From NCBI GenBank assembly GCA_963797175.1, contig CAWCOL010000008.1:186001-250000 (forward strand): a DNA stretch of 64,000 nt, given 5' to 3'. The DNA comes from DATLLN01 sp963797175 (GTDB lineage Bacteria > Actinomycetota > Thermoleophilia > Gaiellales > JAICJC01). The notes beneath the pieces are model-generated. The model was not told the origin of the DNA. It was given only the letters and a program-made list of their open reading frames with translations, and did not search any database. The position numbers and the translations under genes are program-made. Each line of letters starts with the position of its first letter. The first letter of the stretch is position 1. Below are positions 41,373-49,594 of the stretch, in pieces.

Positions 41373-43283
41373 CTAGATCGGGACCGGCGTGCCGACCTCG
41401 AACACGCGGTCGGGCGGGAGCTCGAAGTGGCGCGCGGCCGGGATCGAGTTGCGCTGGAGCAGTACGTACAGCCAGCGGCGGAGGGGCGAGAGCCGTGGGC
41501 CGCTGCGGGCGGGTACCAGGGTGACGTGGCTGAGGAAGAAGATCGCGTGCTCGGGGTCGATGGGGGCGCCGCGCTCCGCCGCCAGGCGCAGGGCGTGGGC
41601 GACGTCGGGCCGCTCCTGGAATCCGTAGGTGGCGACGATCCGGATGAAGCCCATCCGCCAGAGCTCGACCTCCAGCCGGTCGGCGTCGCCGACGAAGGGC
41701 ACCTCGGCCGTGACCGCGGTGAACAGGACGATGTGCTCGTGCAGCACGCGGTTCGCGCCGACGTTGGTGATCAGCGCCGGCGGCGCCGTGTCGCTGTTCA
41801 CGGTCAGGTACACCGCCGTTCCCGGCACGCGCTGCGGGGGCGCATCGATCATCGCGTTGATGTAGCCGCGGGTCAGCACGCGGCCCTCGCGCATCCGCCG
41901 TGCGACCATCGCCTGGCCGGAGCGCCAGGTCGTCAGCACCGCGAACATCGAGATGCCGACCACCAGGGGCAGCCACCCGCCGCTCGCGACCTTGGTCAGG
42001 TTCGCGGCGAAGAAGGTCAGCTCGATCACCAGGAAGGCGCCGCTGACGGGCAGGAGCAGCCACAGCGGGATGTTCCAGAGGCGGCGGAAGACGACGGTCG
42101 CCAGCACCGTGGTGGTCGCGAACGTCCCGGTCACCGCGATGCCGTAGGCCGAGGCCAGCCGCGCCGACGATCCGAACCCGACCACGAGGGCGACCACCGC
42201 CGCCAGCAGCAGCCAGTTCACGGCGGGGATGTAGATCTGACCCTCCATCCGCCGCGACGTGTGGCGGATGACCATGCGCGGCAGGAAGCCCAGCTGGACG
42301 GCCTGGCGGGTCAGCGAGAAGGCGCCCGAGATGACCGCCTGCGAGGCGATGATGGTGGCGATCGTGGCCAGCACGACCATCGGCAGCTGCCCCCAGCCGG
42401 GCACCAGCCGGTAGAACGGGTTGTCGACCGCGTCCGGCCGGTGCAGGAGCAGCGCCCCCTGGCCCATGTAGTTCAGCAGCAGCGCCGGGAAGGCGATCGC
42501 CAGCCAGGCCCGGGTGATGGCCGAGCGGCCGAAGTGGCCCATGTCGGCGTAGAGCGCCTCGGCGCCGGTCACCGCCAGTACCACCGCGCCCAGCGAGAGG
42601 AAGCCGCCGTGCGGGTCCTCGGCCAGGAAGGCGGCGCCGTAGGTGGGGGAGAGCGAGCGCAGGACGTCGGGGTGGTGCGCGACCTCGACCGCGCCGAGTA
42701 GGCCGATCACGGCGAACCAGACGGCCATCACCGGGCCGAACAGGATGCCGACCGCGCCCGTGCCGACCCGCTGCGCGACGAACAGCAGCACCAGCACCGC
42801 CAGTGCGATCGGGACGACGTGCGACGCGAACCCGGGCGTGGCGACCCGCAGGCCCTCGACAGCCGACAGCACCGAGATGGCGGGCGTGATCATGCCGTCC
42901 CCGTAGAACAGCGACGCGCCCAGCACGCCGAGCACGATCAGGACGACGCGGGTGCGGCCGGGCACGACCCGCTGCACCAGCGCGACCAGGGCCATGATCC
43001 CACCCTCGCCGTTGTTGCCGGCGCGCATCAGCAGCAGGATGTACTTGAGCGTCACGATCACCAGCAGCGACCAGAAGATCAGCGAGATGACGCCGTAGAC
43101 GTGCGCCGGGGTCGCGGTCAGCGGCCGGCCGCCGATGAACACCTGCTGCACGGCGTACAGCGGGCTGGTGCCGATGTCGCCGTAGACGACGCCGAGCGCC
43201 CCCAGCGAGAGGGCGGCCGTGGCGGACCGCGATCGGGCATGCGCAGCGTGGCCGTGGCCGGCCGTGATCGTGGCAGTGCCCAT
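41373..43283 (-). CDS. kup: Potassium uptake protein Kup
   Basis: Proton-coupled K+ importer of 636 residues. The KUP/HAK signature GVVYGDIGTSPLYAVQQVF is near the N-terminus, followed by about 12 membrane segments (NNGEGGIMALVALVQR, FYGDGMITPAISVLSAVEG, FGRSAITRAWL, ATIIASQAVISGAFSLTRQA) and a soluble C-terminal region ending in PVPI. TACGTT lies eight bases before the ATG. A KdpDE-like two-component operon is encoded 76 bp upstream on the same strand, which suggests control by potassium or turgor. Confidence 0.97.
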   Translation of the reverse strand: MGTATITAGHGHAAHARSRSATAALSLGALGVVYGDIGTSPLYAVQQVFIGGRPLTATPAHVYGVISLIFWSLLVIVTLKYILLLMRAGNNGEGGIMALVALVQRVVPGRTRVVLIVLGVLGASLFYGDGMITPAISVLSAVEGLRVATPGFASHVVPIALAVLVLLFVAQRVGTGAVGILFGPVMAVWFAVIGLLGAVEVAHHPDVLRSLSPTYGAAFLAEDPHGGFLSLGAVVLAVTGAEALYADMGHFGRSAITRAWLAIAFPALLLNYMGQGALLLHRPDAVDNPFYRLVPGWGQLPMVVLATIATIIASQAVISGAFSLTRQAVQLGFLPRMVIRHTSRRMEGQIYIPAVNWLLLAAVVALVVGFGSSARLASAYGIAVTGTFATTTVLATVVFRRLWNIPLWLLLPVSGAFLVIELTFFAANLTKVASGGWLPLVVGISMFAVLTTWRSGQAMVARRMREGRVLTRGYINAMIDAPPQRVPGTAVYLTVNSDTAPPALITNVGANRVLHEHIVLFTAVTAEVPFVGDADRLEVELWRMGFIRIVATYGFQERPDVAHALRLAAERGAPIDPEHAIFFLSHVTLVPARSGPRLSPLRRWLYVLLQRNSIPAARHFELPPDRVFEVGTPVPI

Positions 43284-43291
43284 CCACGCTC

Positions 43292-43297
43292 AACGTA
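43292..43297 (-). promoter_or_regulatory. Leaderless-type -10 element of kup
   Basis: TACGTT on the minus strand ends eight bases before the kup ATG at 43283, so kup probably has its own promoter despite following kdpE. Confidence 0.45.
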
Positions 43298-43359
43298 GCC
43301 GTCCAACGGGCGCCTGCGGCGGTCCGTGACGGGGCCGTGATGCGATCGTGATGCGGTCG

Positions 43360-44046
43360 TTACTCGCGCAGGCGGTAGCCGACGCCGGTCAGCGTCTCGA
43401 TCGTGCTGCGGGGGGCGCCGGCGCCCTCGAGCTTGTCCCGCAGGCGTCCCATGTGCGTGCGCAGCAGCTGCATGTCGCCCTCGTAGCCCGGCCCCCAGAC
43501 GGTGCGCAGCAGCGTCCGGTGCGTGAGCGGCCGCCCGTCGGCGAGGGCGAGCTCCTTGAGCAGGTCGAACTCGGTCGGGGTGAGGTGGATCTCGCTGTCG
43601 TCCGTGCTGACGACGCGGCGCGGGAGGTCGATCCGCAGCGGCCCGGCCGACACCACGTGGTCGGCGTGGCCGGCCTGGCCGGCGCGGCGGAGCAGCGCAC
43701 GCACGCGCGCCAGCAGCTCGCCCACCCCGAACGGCTTGGTCAGGTAGTCGTCGGCGCCCGCATCCAGGGCGCGGATCTTGTCGCGCTCGTCGCCGACGGC
43801 CGAGATCAGCAGGATCGGCGCCTGGAGCCAGTCGCGGAGCTGGTGGCAGAGGTCGGCGCCGTCCACGTCCGGCAGCACCAGGTCGAGCACGATCAGGTCG
43901 GGCGGCGTCTGCGCGGCCGCCAGCAGCGTCTCCTGGCCGTCCGCCGCCGTCTGCACGTCGTATCCGGCGCGGGTCAGCGTCACCTCCAGCGCACGGCGGA
44001 TGGCCCGCTCGTCGTCCACGACCAGGATCCGCGGCTCGCCGCTCAC
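43360..44046 (-). CDS. kdpE: KdpE-like response regulator
   Basis: OmpR-type response regulator of 228 residues. Receiver domain with the acidic pocket (VVDDERAIRRAL), phospho-acceptor Asp in LIVLDLVLPDVDG, and Lys in DYLTKPFGVGEL; then a winged-helix DNA-binding domain (LTPTEFDLLKELALADGRPL, LRTHMGRLRDKLE, GVGYRLRE). It overlaps the sensor kinase gene by four bases. The Kdp name rests on sequence type; no kdpFABC pump is in the window, and kup is the nearest K+ gene. Confidence 0.88.
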   Translation of the reverse strand: MSGEPRILVVDDERAIRRALEVTLTRAGYDVQTAADGQETLLAAAQTPPDLIVLDLVLPDVDGADLCHQLRDWLQAPILLISAVGDERDKIRALDAGADDYLTKPFGVGELLARVRALLRRAGQAGHADHVVSAGPLRIDLPRRVVSTDDSEIHLTPTEFDLLKELALADGRPLTHRTLLRTVWGPGYEGDMQLLRTHMGRLRDKLEGAGAPRSTIETLTGVGYRLRE

Positions 44047-45458
44047 GCGGCGCCCGCCGGCAGGGTGACGGTCGCCAGGGTGCCGCCGCCGGGTCGCGGC
44101 GCGAAGCCGATCGACCAGCCGTTGGCACGCGCCAGACCGTCCACGATCGCCAGGCCCAGGCCGGTACCGGGTGCGCCGCCCTGCGCCGCCCGCTGGAACG
44201 GCTCGACCAGGCGGGCCGTCTCGGCCGGATCGATCCCCGGCCCCCGGTCGGCGACGGTGATCTGGACGCCGCCCTCCGGGGCATGGGCGACGACGATCTC
44301 GACCGGTGCGCCGGCAGGCGAGAACTTGAGCGCGTTCTCGAGCAGGTTGGCGACGACGCGCTCGAGGTGCGCATCGTCGGCGGCCACCAGCGGCAGGCCG
44401 GGCTCCGCGTGCACCGCGACGCGGTCACGATCGGCGGGCGGCAGCGCGGCGGCGCAGGTCTCGGCCACGTCGCGGATGTCTGTCCAGTCGGCGGCCGGGA
44501 CGAGGACGCCGGCGCGGAGCCGGGAGAGGTCGAGCAGGTCGTCGATCATGCGGCTCATCCCCGCCGACTGGTCGGAGATCGTGTCCAGCAGCTCGCGCTC
44601 CTCGGCGTCGAGGCCGGCATAGCCGAGGCCGCCGGCGGCGGTCGTGATCGCGGTCAGCGGCGAGCGCAGGTCGTGGGTCACGGCGCGCAGCAGCGCCGTG
44701 GTCAGCTCGTTCGAGCGGGCGAGGGTGTCGGCGGCCACCTGCTCGCGGATGCGGCGCTCGCGCTCCTCGCCCAGTGCGAGCAGGCCGCCCAGCGTGCGCC
44801 CCAGCCGCTCCGCCGCGGGAGTGGAGGCGGCGTCGGCCGGCGCGCCGTCGAGACGCAGGACGCCCAGCGTGCGGCCGCCGACGGCCAGGGGCAGGCCCTG
44901 GCCGGGATCGGCGGCGCCGTCGCGCACGATCGTCCCCGACCGGGCTCCCAGCGCCCGCGCGGCCTCGTCGCCGAGCGGGCCGAGCACGTCGTCCAGCCGC
45001 TCGGCTGTCGCGATCAGCGTCGCGAACGACTCGCCCAACCGTGCCTCGGCCGCCCGACGGTCGGCCTCCTCGCGCGTCGCCCGCTCGCGCGCGGCCAGGT
45101 CGCTCGTGACCACGGCGGTGGCGACGAATGCCGCCAGTGCGAGCCAGTCGCTGGACGCGCTCACGGCCAGCGTGTGGCGGGGCGGCAGGAAGAAGAAGTT
45201 GAAGGCGAGCGCGGAGATGACGCTTGCGGCGAGCCCCCAGCGCAGGCCGTACAGCGACGAGGCGGCCAGCACCGCCACCAGATAGAACACGCCGCTCGCG
45301 TCGGCGGGGACGGTCGGCGTGATCAGGGCGATCAAGGCCGTGGACAGCGCGACCAGCCCGAGCACCAGCAGCAGCGGTGACAGGGGCCGTTCGCGGGCCC
45401 GGGCGAGCGGGTCGCGCCACGCCCGGACCCGCCGCGAGATGCCCGCCGGGCTGGTCAT
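44043..45458 (-). CDS. KdpD-like sensor histidine kinase lacking the N-terminal KdpD/USP domains
   Basis: A 471-residue membrane kinase. Four membrane segments of the DUF4118 type lie at about 28-130 (LLVLGLVALSTALIALIT, LRWGLAASVISALAFNFFFLPP), followed by a coiled linker, a GAF-like region, HisKA with the phospho-His in AVTHDLRSPLTAIT, and HATPase (NLLENALKFSP, DRGPGIDP, GTGLGLAIVDGL). Full KdpD has about 400 extra N-terminal residues for K+ and nucleotide sensing; these are absent here. It overlaps both the DUF218 and kdpE genes by four bases, forming an operon. Confidence 0.88.
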   Translation of the reverse strand: MTSPAGISRRVRAWRDPLARARERPLSPLLLVLGLVALSTALIALITPTVPADASGVFYLVAVLAASSLYGLRWGLAASVISALAFNFFFLPPRHTLAVSASSDWLALAAFVATAVVTSDLAARERATREEADRRAAEARLGESFATLIATAERLDDVLGPLGDEAARALGARSGTIVRDGAADPGQGLPLAVGGRTLGVLRLDGAPADAASTPAAERLGRTLGGLLALGEERERRIREQVAADTLARSNELTTALLRAVTHDLRSPLTAITTAAGGLGYAGLDAEERELLDTISDQSAGMSRMIDDLLDLSRLRAGVLVPAADWTDIRDVAETCAAALPPADRDRVAVHAEPGLPLVAADDAHLERVVANLLENALKFSPAGAPVEIVVAHAPEGGVQITVADRGPGIDPAETARLVEPFQRAAQGGAPGTGLGLAIVDGLARANGWSIGFAPRPGGGTLATVTLPAGAA

Positions 45459-45988
45459 CGTGGCCGGCGCCGTCCGGCGCCGGCCAGCGGCGCCAGCTCC
45501 GCCCGCGCGGCCTGGCGCTGGCGGCGCATCACCGTGACCGCCGCGGCCTCCCAGGCCAGGGTGGCCGGCAACGGCGCCTCGCGCACGACGCGATACCGGC
45601 AGCGGATGCCGAAGCGGGGGTAGACCCCGCCGAAGAAGTAGCGGATGCGGGGCAGGTGGATCGCGCCGCACACCAGGTCGATCTCGCGCACATCGCGGTC
45701 GAGCAGGAGGGGCAGCGTACGGGACATGTTCTCGGCGGTGATCGACGCGGTCGGCTCGAGCACCAGCTCGACGTCGCGCCTGCCCGGCCAGGCCTCGAGC
45801 ATCTGCTCGGCCTCGCTGGTGGCGCGGTCCGGCGACCAGCCGCTGAACACCACCGCGCGCGGCCTGCGCCGCTCGGCGAGGCGGGCGGCCGCCTCCAGGC
45901 AGCGCAGGCAGCGGCCGGTGAGGCCGTACGTCCCATGCTCGTCCCGGCACCCGTTGCCGGGAACGACGATCGCCCACTCGCCGTTCAT
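45455..45988 (-). CDS. YdcF/SanA-like DUF218 protein
   Basis: A 177-residue member of the DUF218 family, proteins with a Rossmann-like fold linked in other bacteria to envelope metabolism. Key pieces are the opening AIVVPGNGC, RRRPRAVVFSGWSPDRATSEAEQM, TASITAENMSRTLPLL and HLPRIRYFFGGVYPRFG. Cys pairs (GRCLRCLEA) are unusual. It is the first gene of a three-gene operon with the KdpDE-like pair, each overlapping by four bases. TACCCT lies eight bases before the ATG. Confidence 0.8.
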   Translation of the reverse strand: MNGEWAIVVPGNGCRDEHGTYGLTGRCLRCLEAAARLAERRRPRAVVFSGWSPDRATSEAEQMLEAWPGRRDVELVLEPTASITAENMSRTLPLLLDRDVREIDLVCGAIHLPRIRYFFGGVYPRFGIRCRYRVVREAPLPATLAWEAAAVTVMRRQRQAARAELAPLAGAGRRRPR

Positions 45989-45996
45989 CGAGATCG

Positions 45997-46002
45997 AGGG
46001 TA
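45997..46002 (-). promoter_or_regulatory. Leaderless-type -10 element of the DUF218-kdpDE operon
   Basis: TACCCT on the minus strand ends eight bases before the ATG at 45988. Confidence 0.45.
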
Positions 46003-46007
46003 GCGGG

Positions 46008-46733
46008 TCAGCGCCGCAGCATCCTCCGGCCCATCCACAGGGTCGCGGCGACCGTCGCCACCACGGCCACCGCCTTGCGGCCGGTCAGCTTCGACTCGCC
46101 GTGCTCGCGCTCGCGCATCGTCACCGGCACCTCTTCCAGCCTCAGCCCGCCCTGCCGCACCCGAAGCAGCGCCTCGACCTCGGGCGCCTCGCTCTGGAAG
46201 GGCTCCGCCAGCAGCGGCATCGCCACCCGGCCGACGGCGTACATGCCACTCATCGGGTCGTGGAACGGGCGGCGCAGCATCAGCTTCATCACCCGGCGCA
46301 TCACCGCCGTGCCGAACCTGCGCGCGCCCTCCAGCCGGTAGCGGTAGGGCTCATAGCCCTCACCCGACTTGTACCGCGAACCGACCGCGACGTCGCAGCG
46401 GCCCTCGCGCACCTCGGTGATCAGCCTGGCCAGCTCGGCGACCGGGTGCTGACCGTCCGCGTCCACCCTGCCGCAGATCGCGTAGCCGCCCTGCAGCGCA
46501 TGCCGGTAGCCCGCGGCGATCCCCTCGCCCAGCCCGCGGTTCTGCTCGAAGCGGACGACCTCGGCGCCGCCGGCGCGGGCGACGTCGCCCGTGCCGTCGG
46601 TCGAGCCGTCGTCCACCACCAGCACGTCCGCCTCTGGCAGCCCGTCCGCCAGCTCGGACAGCACGGCCGGCAGGCTCTGCTCCTCGTTCCAGGCGGGGAT
46701 GAAGACGAGCAGGTCGGTCGCGCGCTTGGGCAT
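46008..46733 (-). CDS. Family 2 glycosyltransferase (dolichol-phosphate mannosyltransferase-like)
   Basis: GT-A-fold glycosyltransferase of 241 residues, the soluble type that transfers a sugar from a nucleotide donor to a polyprenyl phosphate. Signatures: FIPAWNEEQSLPAVL, VVDDGSTDGTGDVA, RVDADGQHPVAE (DxD-like metal site) and GSRYKSGEGYEPYR. The C-terminal helix (VAVVATVAATLWMGRRML) may contact the membrane. TAGAGT is seven bases before the ATG. It is divergent from the proS leader ORF. Confidence 0.9.
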   Translation of the reverse strand: MPKRATDLLVFIPAWNEEQSLPAVLSELADGLPEADVLVVDDGSTDGTGDVARAGGAEVVRFEQNRGLGEGIAAGYRHALQGGYAICGRVDADGQHPVAELARLITEVREGRCDVAVGSRYKSGEGYEPYRYRLEGARRFGTAVMRRVMKLMLRRPFHDPMSGMYAVGRVAMPLLAEPFQSEAPEVEALLRVRQGGLRLEEVPVTMREREHGESKLTGRKAVAVVATVAATLWMGRRMLRR

Positions 46734-46740
46734 GCCGACG

Positions 46741-46755
46741 ACTCTACGCTATCGT
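46741..46755. promoter_or_regulatory. Divergent leaderless-type promoters (glycosyltransferase / proS leader ORF)
   Basis: TAGAGT on the minus strand (46746-46741) lies seven bases before the glycosyltransferase ATG. TATCGT on the plus strand (46750-46755) lies seven bases before the ATG at 46763, which is 139 bases upstream of proS. Confidence 0.55.
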
Positions 46756-46762
46756 CCGTCCC

Positions 46763-46828
46763 ATGCACGAACGGCGCACAGATTCTCCACTGCTGCCTCT
46801 GCCGTCGTGCTCCCGCATCCCGGCGTAG
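46763..46828 (+). CDS. Candidate proline-rich leader peptide of proS
   Basis: A 21-codon ORF whose ATG is exactly where a leaderless transcript from the TATCGT promoter would begin. It reads MHERRTDSPLLPLPSCSRI and ends in PA-TAG, with four Pro among 21 residues, three of them within six codons. Two of those use CCA and CCT, rare in the surrounding GC-rich genes. Its stop codon touches a strong hairpin, and the gene for prolyl-tRNA synthetase follows. This arrangement is what translation-dependent attenuation by proline starvation would need; it is inference, not proven. Confidence 0.45.
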   Translation: MHERRTDSPLLPLPSCSRIPA

Positions 46829-46855
46829 GCGTTCCCGGCGCGCGCCCGGAACGCC
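46828..46855 (+). promoter_or_regulatory. Hairpin in the proS leader (attenuator candidate)
   Basis: A 28-base near-perfect palindrome: GGCGTTCC pairs with GGAACGCC around a GC-rich core with one mismatched pair. It begins at the last base of the leader-ORF stop codon. No T-run follows, so it would act by Rho or by masking, not as a classic terminator. The proS start has its own GAGGA ribosome site at 46891. Confidence 0.5.
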
Positions 46856-46901
46856 GTGACGACCCCCGTGTCCGCCGTCCCGACCGACCCGAGGATGCAT
46901 C

Positions 46902-48326
46902 ATGTCCCGTTCGTTGCCATCTCAGTCAACCGACTTTCCCGGCTGGTACAACGCCGTCGTTCGCCGCGCCGAGCTGGCCGAGCACTCGTCCGTGCGCGGC
47001 GCGATGGTCATCCGTCCCTACGGCTTCGCGATCTGGGAGGCGATCCAGCGCGCGCTGGACGACCGGATCAAGGCCACCGGACACGAGAACATCAGCCTGC
47101 CGCTGCTGATGCCCGTCTCGCTGCTCGAACGCGAGGCCGACCTGGTGGAGGGCTTCGCGCCCGAGATCGCCCTGGTGACGGAGGCGGGCGGCGAGCCGCT
47201 GGCCGAGCCCCTGGCGATCCGGCCGACGTCGGAAGCGGCGGTCTGGGATGCCTATGGGCGCTGGATCCGGTCCTACCGCGACCTTCCGCTGCTCTACAAC
47301 CAGTGGGCGAACGTCGTCCGCTGGGAGCTGCGCCCCCGGCTCTTTCTGCGCACCACCGAGTTCCTCTGGCAGGAGGGCCACACCGCGCACGAGACCGCCG
47401 AGCAGGCGGTGCGCGAGGCGCTGCTGATCCTGCGGGAGGTGTACCTGGACGTGGCCGAGGAGGTGCTGGCGCTGCCCGTGCTGGCCGGGCGCAAGAGCGC
47501 GCGCGAGCGGTTCCCCGGCGCCGTCGAGACGTTCACCGTCGAGGCGATGATGCGCGACGGCCGGGCGCTTCAGTCGGCCACCTCCCACTACCTCGGCGAC
47601 GCGTTCCCGCGGGCGTTCGGCGTCACGTTCACCGGGCGCGACGGCGCCGACCACCATCCCTTCGCGACCTCATGGGGCGCCAGCACGCGCCTCGTCGGCG
47701 GCGCGGTCATGGCCCACGGGGACGACCGCGGCCTGCGGCTGCCTCCTGCGGTCGCGCCCCACCAGGTCGTGATCGTCCCGATCGGCGGCGAGCAGGGCGC
47801 GGTCGCCGAGGCGGCGGCCTCCCTGGCGGACGATCTGCGCGCTGCCGGGCTGCGGGTACGGCTGGACGGCCGCGACCACGTCCGGCCGGGCGCGAAGTTC
47901 CACGAGTGGGAGCTGCGCGGCGTGCCGGTCCGCGCCGAGCTGGGCGAGCGCGACATCGCGGCGTCGGCCGTCACGCTCGTCCGCCGCGATACGGGCGCGA
48001 AGGAGCAGGTCGGCCGGGGAGCCGCGGCCGCGCGCTGCGCCGAGCTGATGGACGAGATCCAGGCATCGCTCCTGGCCGAGGGCCGGGAGATGCTGCGCGA
48101 CCGCACCCGGGCGTGCGGCAGCCTGGATGGGGTGCGCGACGCCGTCACCGGCGCCCGCGGGTTCGCAACCGGTGTCTGGTGCGGCGACGCCGCCTGCGAG
48201 CTGCGCGTCAAGGAGGAGACCGGCGCCACGATCCGGCTGCTGCCGCTCGACTCCGAACCGGGCGGCCGCTGCGTCGTCTGCGGGCGCGAGGGCGCCGACC
48301 GCGCGACGTGGGGGCAGGCCTACTGA
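46902..48326 (+). CDS. proS: Prolyl-tRNA synthetase, type 3 (short form)
   Basis: Class II synthetase of 474 residues charging tRNA-Pro. It begins FPGWYNAVVRRAELAEHS, with RGAMVIRPYGFAIWE and the motif 2 region NVVRWELRPRLFLRTTEFLWQEGHTAH, motif 3 being FATSWGASTRLVGG; the anticodon-binding domain follows and the C-terminus ends with CVVCGREGAD, a zinc-binding part typical of the archaeal/eukaryotic-like form that lacks the INS editing domain. GAGGA is six bases before the ATG. A leader ORF and hairpin upstream suggest regulation by proline charging. Confidence 0.96.
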   Translation: MSRSLPSQSTDFPGWYNAVVRRAELAEHSSVRGAMVIRPYGFAIWEAIQRALDDRIKATGHENISLPLLMPVSLLEREADLVEGFAPEIALVTEAGGEPLAEPLAIRPTSEAAVWDAYGRWIRSYRDLPLLYNQWANVVRWELRPRLFLRTTEFLWQEGHTAHETAEQAVREALLILREVYLDVAEEVLALPVLAGRKSARERFPGAVETFTVEAMMRDGRALQSATSHYLGDAFPRAFGVTFTGRDGADHHPFATSWGASTRLVGGAVMAHGDDRGLRLPPAVAPHQVVIVPIGGEQGAVAEAAASLADDLRAAGLRVRLDGRDHVRPGAKFHEWELRGVPVRAELGERDIAASAVTLVRRDTGAKEQVGRGAAAARCAELMDEIQASLLAEGREMLRDRTRACGSLDGVRDAVTGARGFATGVWCGDAACELRVKEETGATIRLLPLDSEPGGRCVVCGREGADRATWGQAY

Positions 48327-48332
48327 TAGCCT
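48327..48332 (+). promoter_or_regulatory. Leaderless-type -10 element of the SDR gene
   Basis: TAGCCT ends eight bases before the ATG at 48341, one base after the proS stop codon. Confidence 0.45.
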
Positions 48333-48340
48333 CGCCGCGG

Positions 48341-49153
48341 ATGGCACGCCGGGTCGCGATCGTGACGGGGGCGGGCACCGGGATCGGTGCGGCCGCCGCG
48401 TGCCTGCTCGCGCGCGACGGGCACGCGATCGTGCTCGCCGGCCGGCGAGCGGAGCCGCTGGAGCGGGTGGCGGCCGAGATCGCCGGCGCCGGAGGCGAGG
48501 CGTTCACGGTCGACGGCGACGTCTCGGTGCCGGATGGCGCCGCTCGCGTCGTTGCGGAGGCGGTCGCCGTGTTCGGCGGGATCGACGTGGTCGTCTGCAA
48601 CCACGGCATCGGCGAGAGCAGGGCCGTCGGCGACGAGACGCCCGAGGCGTGGGACGAGATGATGCGCATCAACCTGACGGGCCCGTTCCTGGTCGTCCGC
48701 TCGGCGCTGCCGCACCTGATCGAGCGGCGCGGCAGCATCGTCACCGTGTCGTCCACCAACGGCGTCCAGGCGGGGCCGGGCTGGGCCTCGTACTGCACGT
48801 CCAAGGCAGGGCTGATCATGCTCACCCGGTGCCTGGCCAACGACTACGGCCCGCGCGGCGTGCGCGCCAACGCCGTGCTGCCCGGCTGGGTGCGGACGCC
48901 GATGGCCGACGGCGACATGGCGGAGGTCGGCGAGGCGTGGGGCGTGGGGGTGGACGAGGCGTACGGCATCGTCTCGCGCGGCAACCCGCTCGGCCGCCCG
49001 GCGGAGCCCGAGGAGGTGGCCGAGGTGATCTGCTTCCTGGCCGGGCCGGCGTCGGGCTACGTCAACGGCGTCTCCATCCCGGTGGACGGCGGCGACATGA
49101 TCGTGGACGCCTCGGCGACGCCGTTCCACGGGCCGTCGCTGCGACCGGTGTGA
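48341..49153 (+). CDS. Short-chain dehydrogenase/reductase (SDR)
   Basis: Classical NAD(P)-dependent oxidoreductase of 270 residues. Glycine motif GAGTGIGAAAACLLA, NNAG-equivalent read as CNHGIGES, catalytic Ser in VTVSSTNG, Tyr and Lys in WASYCTSKAGL, and PGWVRTPM. The residue after the second strand (AGRRAEPLE) has Arg-Arg, which favours NADP. The substrate is unknown. Leaderless-type start 14 bases after proS. Confidence 0.92.
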   Translation: MARRVAIVTGAGTGIGAAAACLLARDGHAIVLAGRRAEPLERVAAEIAGAGGEAFTVDGDVSVPDGAARVVAEAVAVFGGIDVVVCNHGIGESRAVGDETPEAWDEMMRINLTGPFLVVRSALPHLIERRGSIVTVSSTNGVQAGPGWASYCTSKAGLIMLTRCLANDYGPRGVRANAVLPGWVRTPMADGDMAEVGEAWGVGVDEAYGIVSRGNPLGRPAEPEEVAEVICFLAGPASGYVNGVSIPVDGGDMIVDASATPFHGPSLRPV

Positions 49154-49594
49154 GCCGCCAGCCTGGCCCCCGGCGGGGCGGGGTTGGGTCGGCGAGGGCT
49201 CGGCTCCTGACCGTGGCGCCGGTGGACCACCCTGGAGGGTCAGGCACCGGTTCCTGGCACCGACACGGATCGTTGCGCGCGCTCGGGTGGTGGTCGAACC
49301 GGAGCCAGGCACGGAGCCTGACCCCCGGGTCTCGCAGGTTGGGCTCGTGACGGTTTGGTCAGGTCGTTGGTGCCTCTTCGTCACGGAACGCCGGATCGGC
49401 TGTGATGGGGGTCTGGCACGGTGCCAGACCCCGTACCGGACACCCTCTCGAGACCCCATGGTTGAGCGACTCTCGGCCGGCTGGAATGGTTACGCCTTCC
49501 ACCCTGGATCGTCACGAAACGCCGGATCGGCGGTGATTGGGGCCCGGCACGGTGCCAGACACCGTGCCGGACACTCCGTTCCGCCGGCTCGAAC
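49154..49594 (+). repeat. REP-like intergenic repeats, with a 65-bp direct repeat
   Basis: A 441-bp non-coding gap. A 65-bp unit at 49379-49443 recurs at 49510-49574 with 58 matches; the shared core is CGGATCGG-n-GTGAT followed by a palindromic GGCACGGTGCC. In copy one this is the perfect 19-mer GTCTGGCACGGTGCCAGAC (49411-49429). Upstream, GGGTCAGGC (49237-49245) is complementary to GCCTGACCC (49316-49324). GGCACGGAGCC also occurs exactly in the gap at 5.1 kb, so the two loci hold members of one repeat family. No coding potential is seen. Confidence 0.7.

Noticed and set aside
46763..46901. T-box riboswitch upstream of proS
   Set aside because: No T-box sequence resembling TGGNACCGCGG and no specifier stem were seen; the leader-ORF model fits better.
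49154..49594. CRISPR array in the repeat-filled gap
   Set aside because: Repeats are imperfect, only two long copies exist, spacing is irregular and no cas genes are present.
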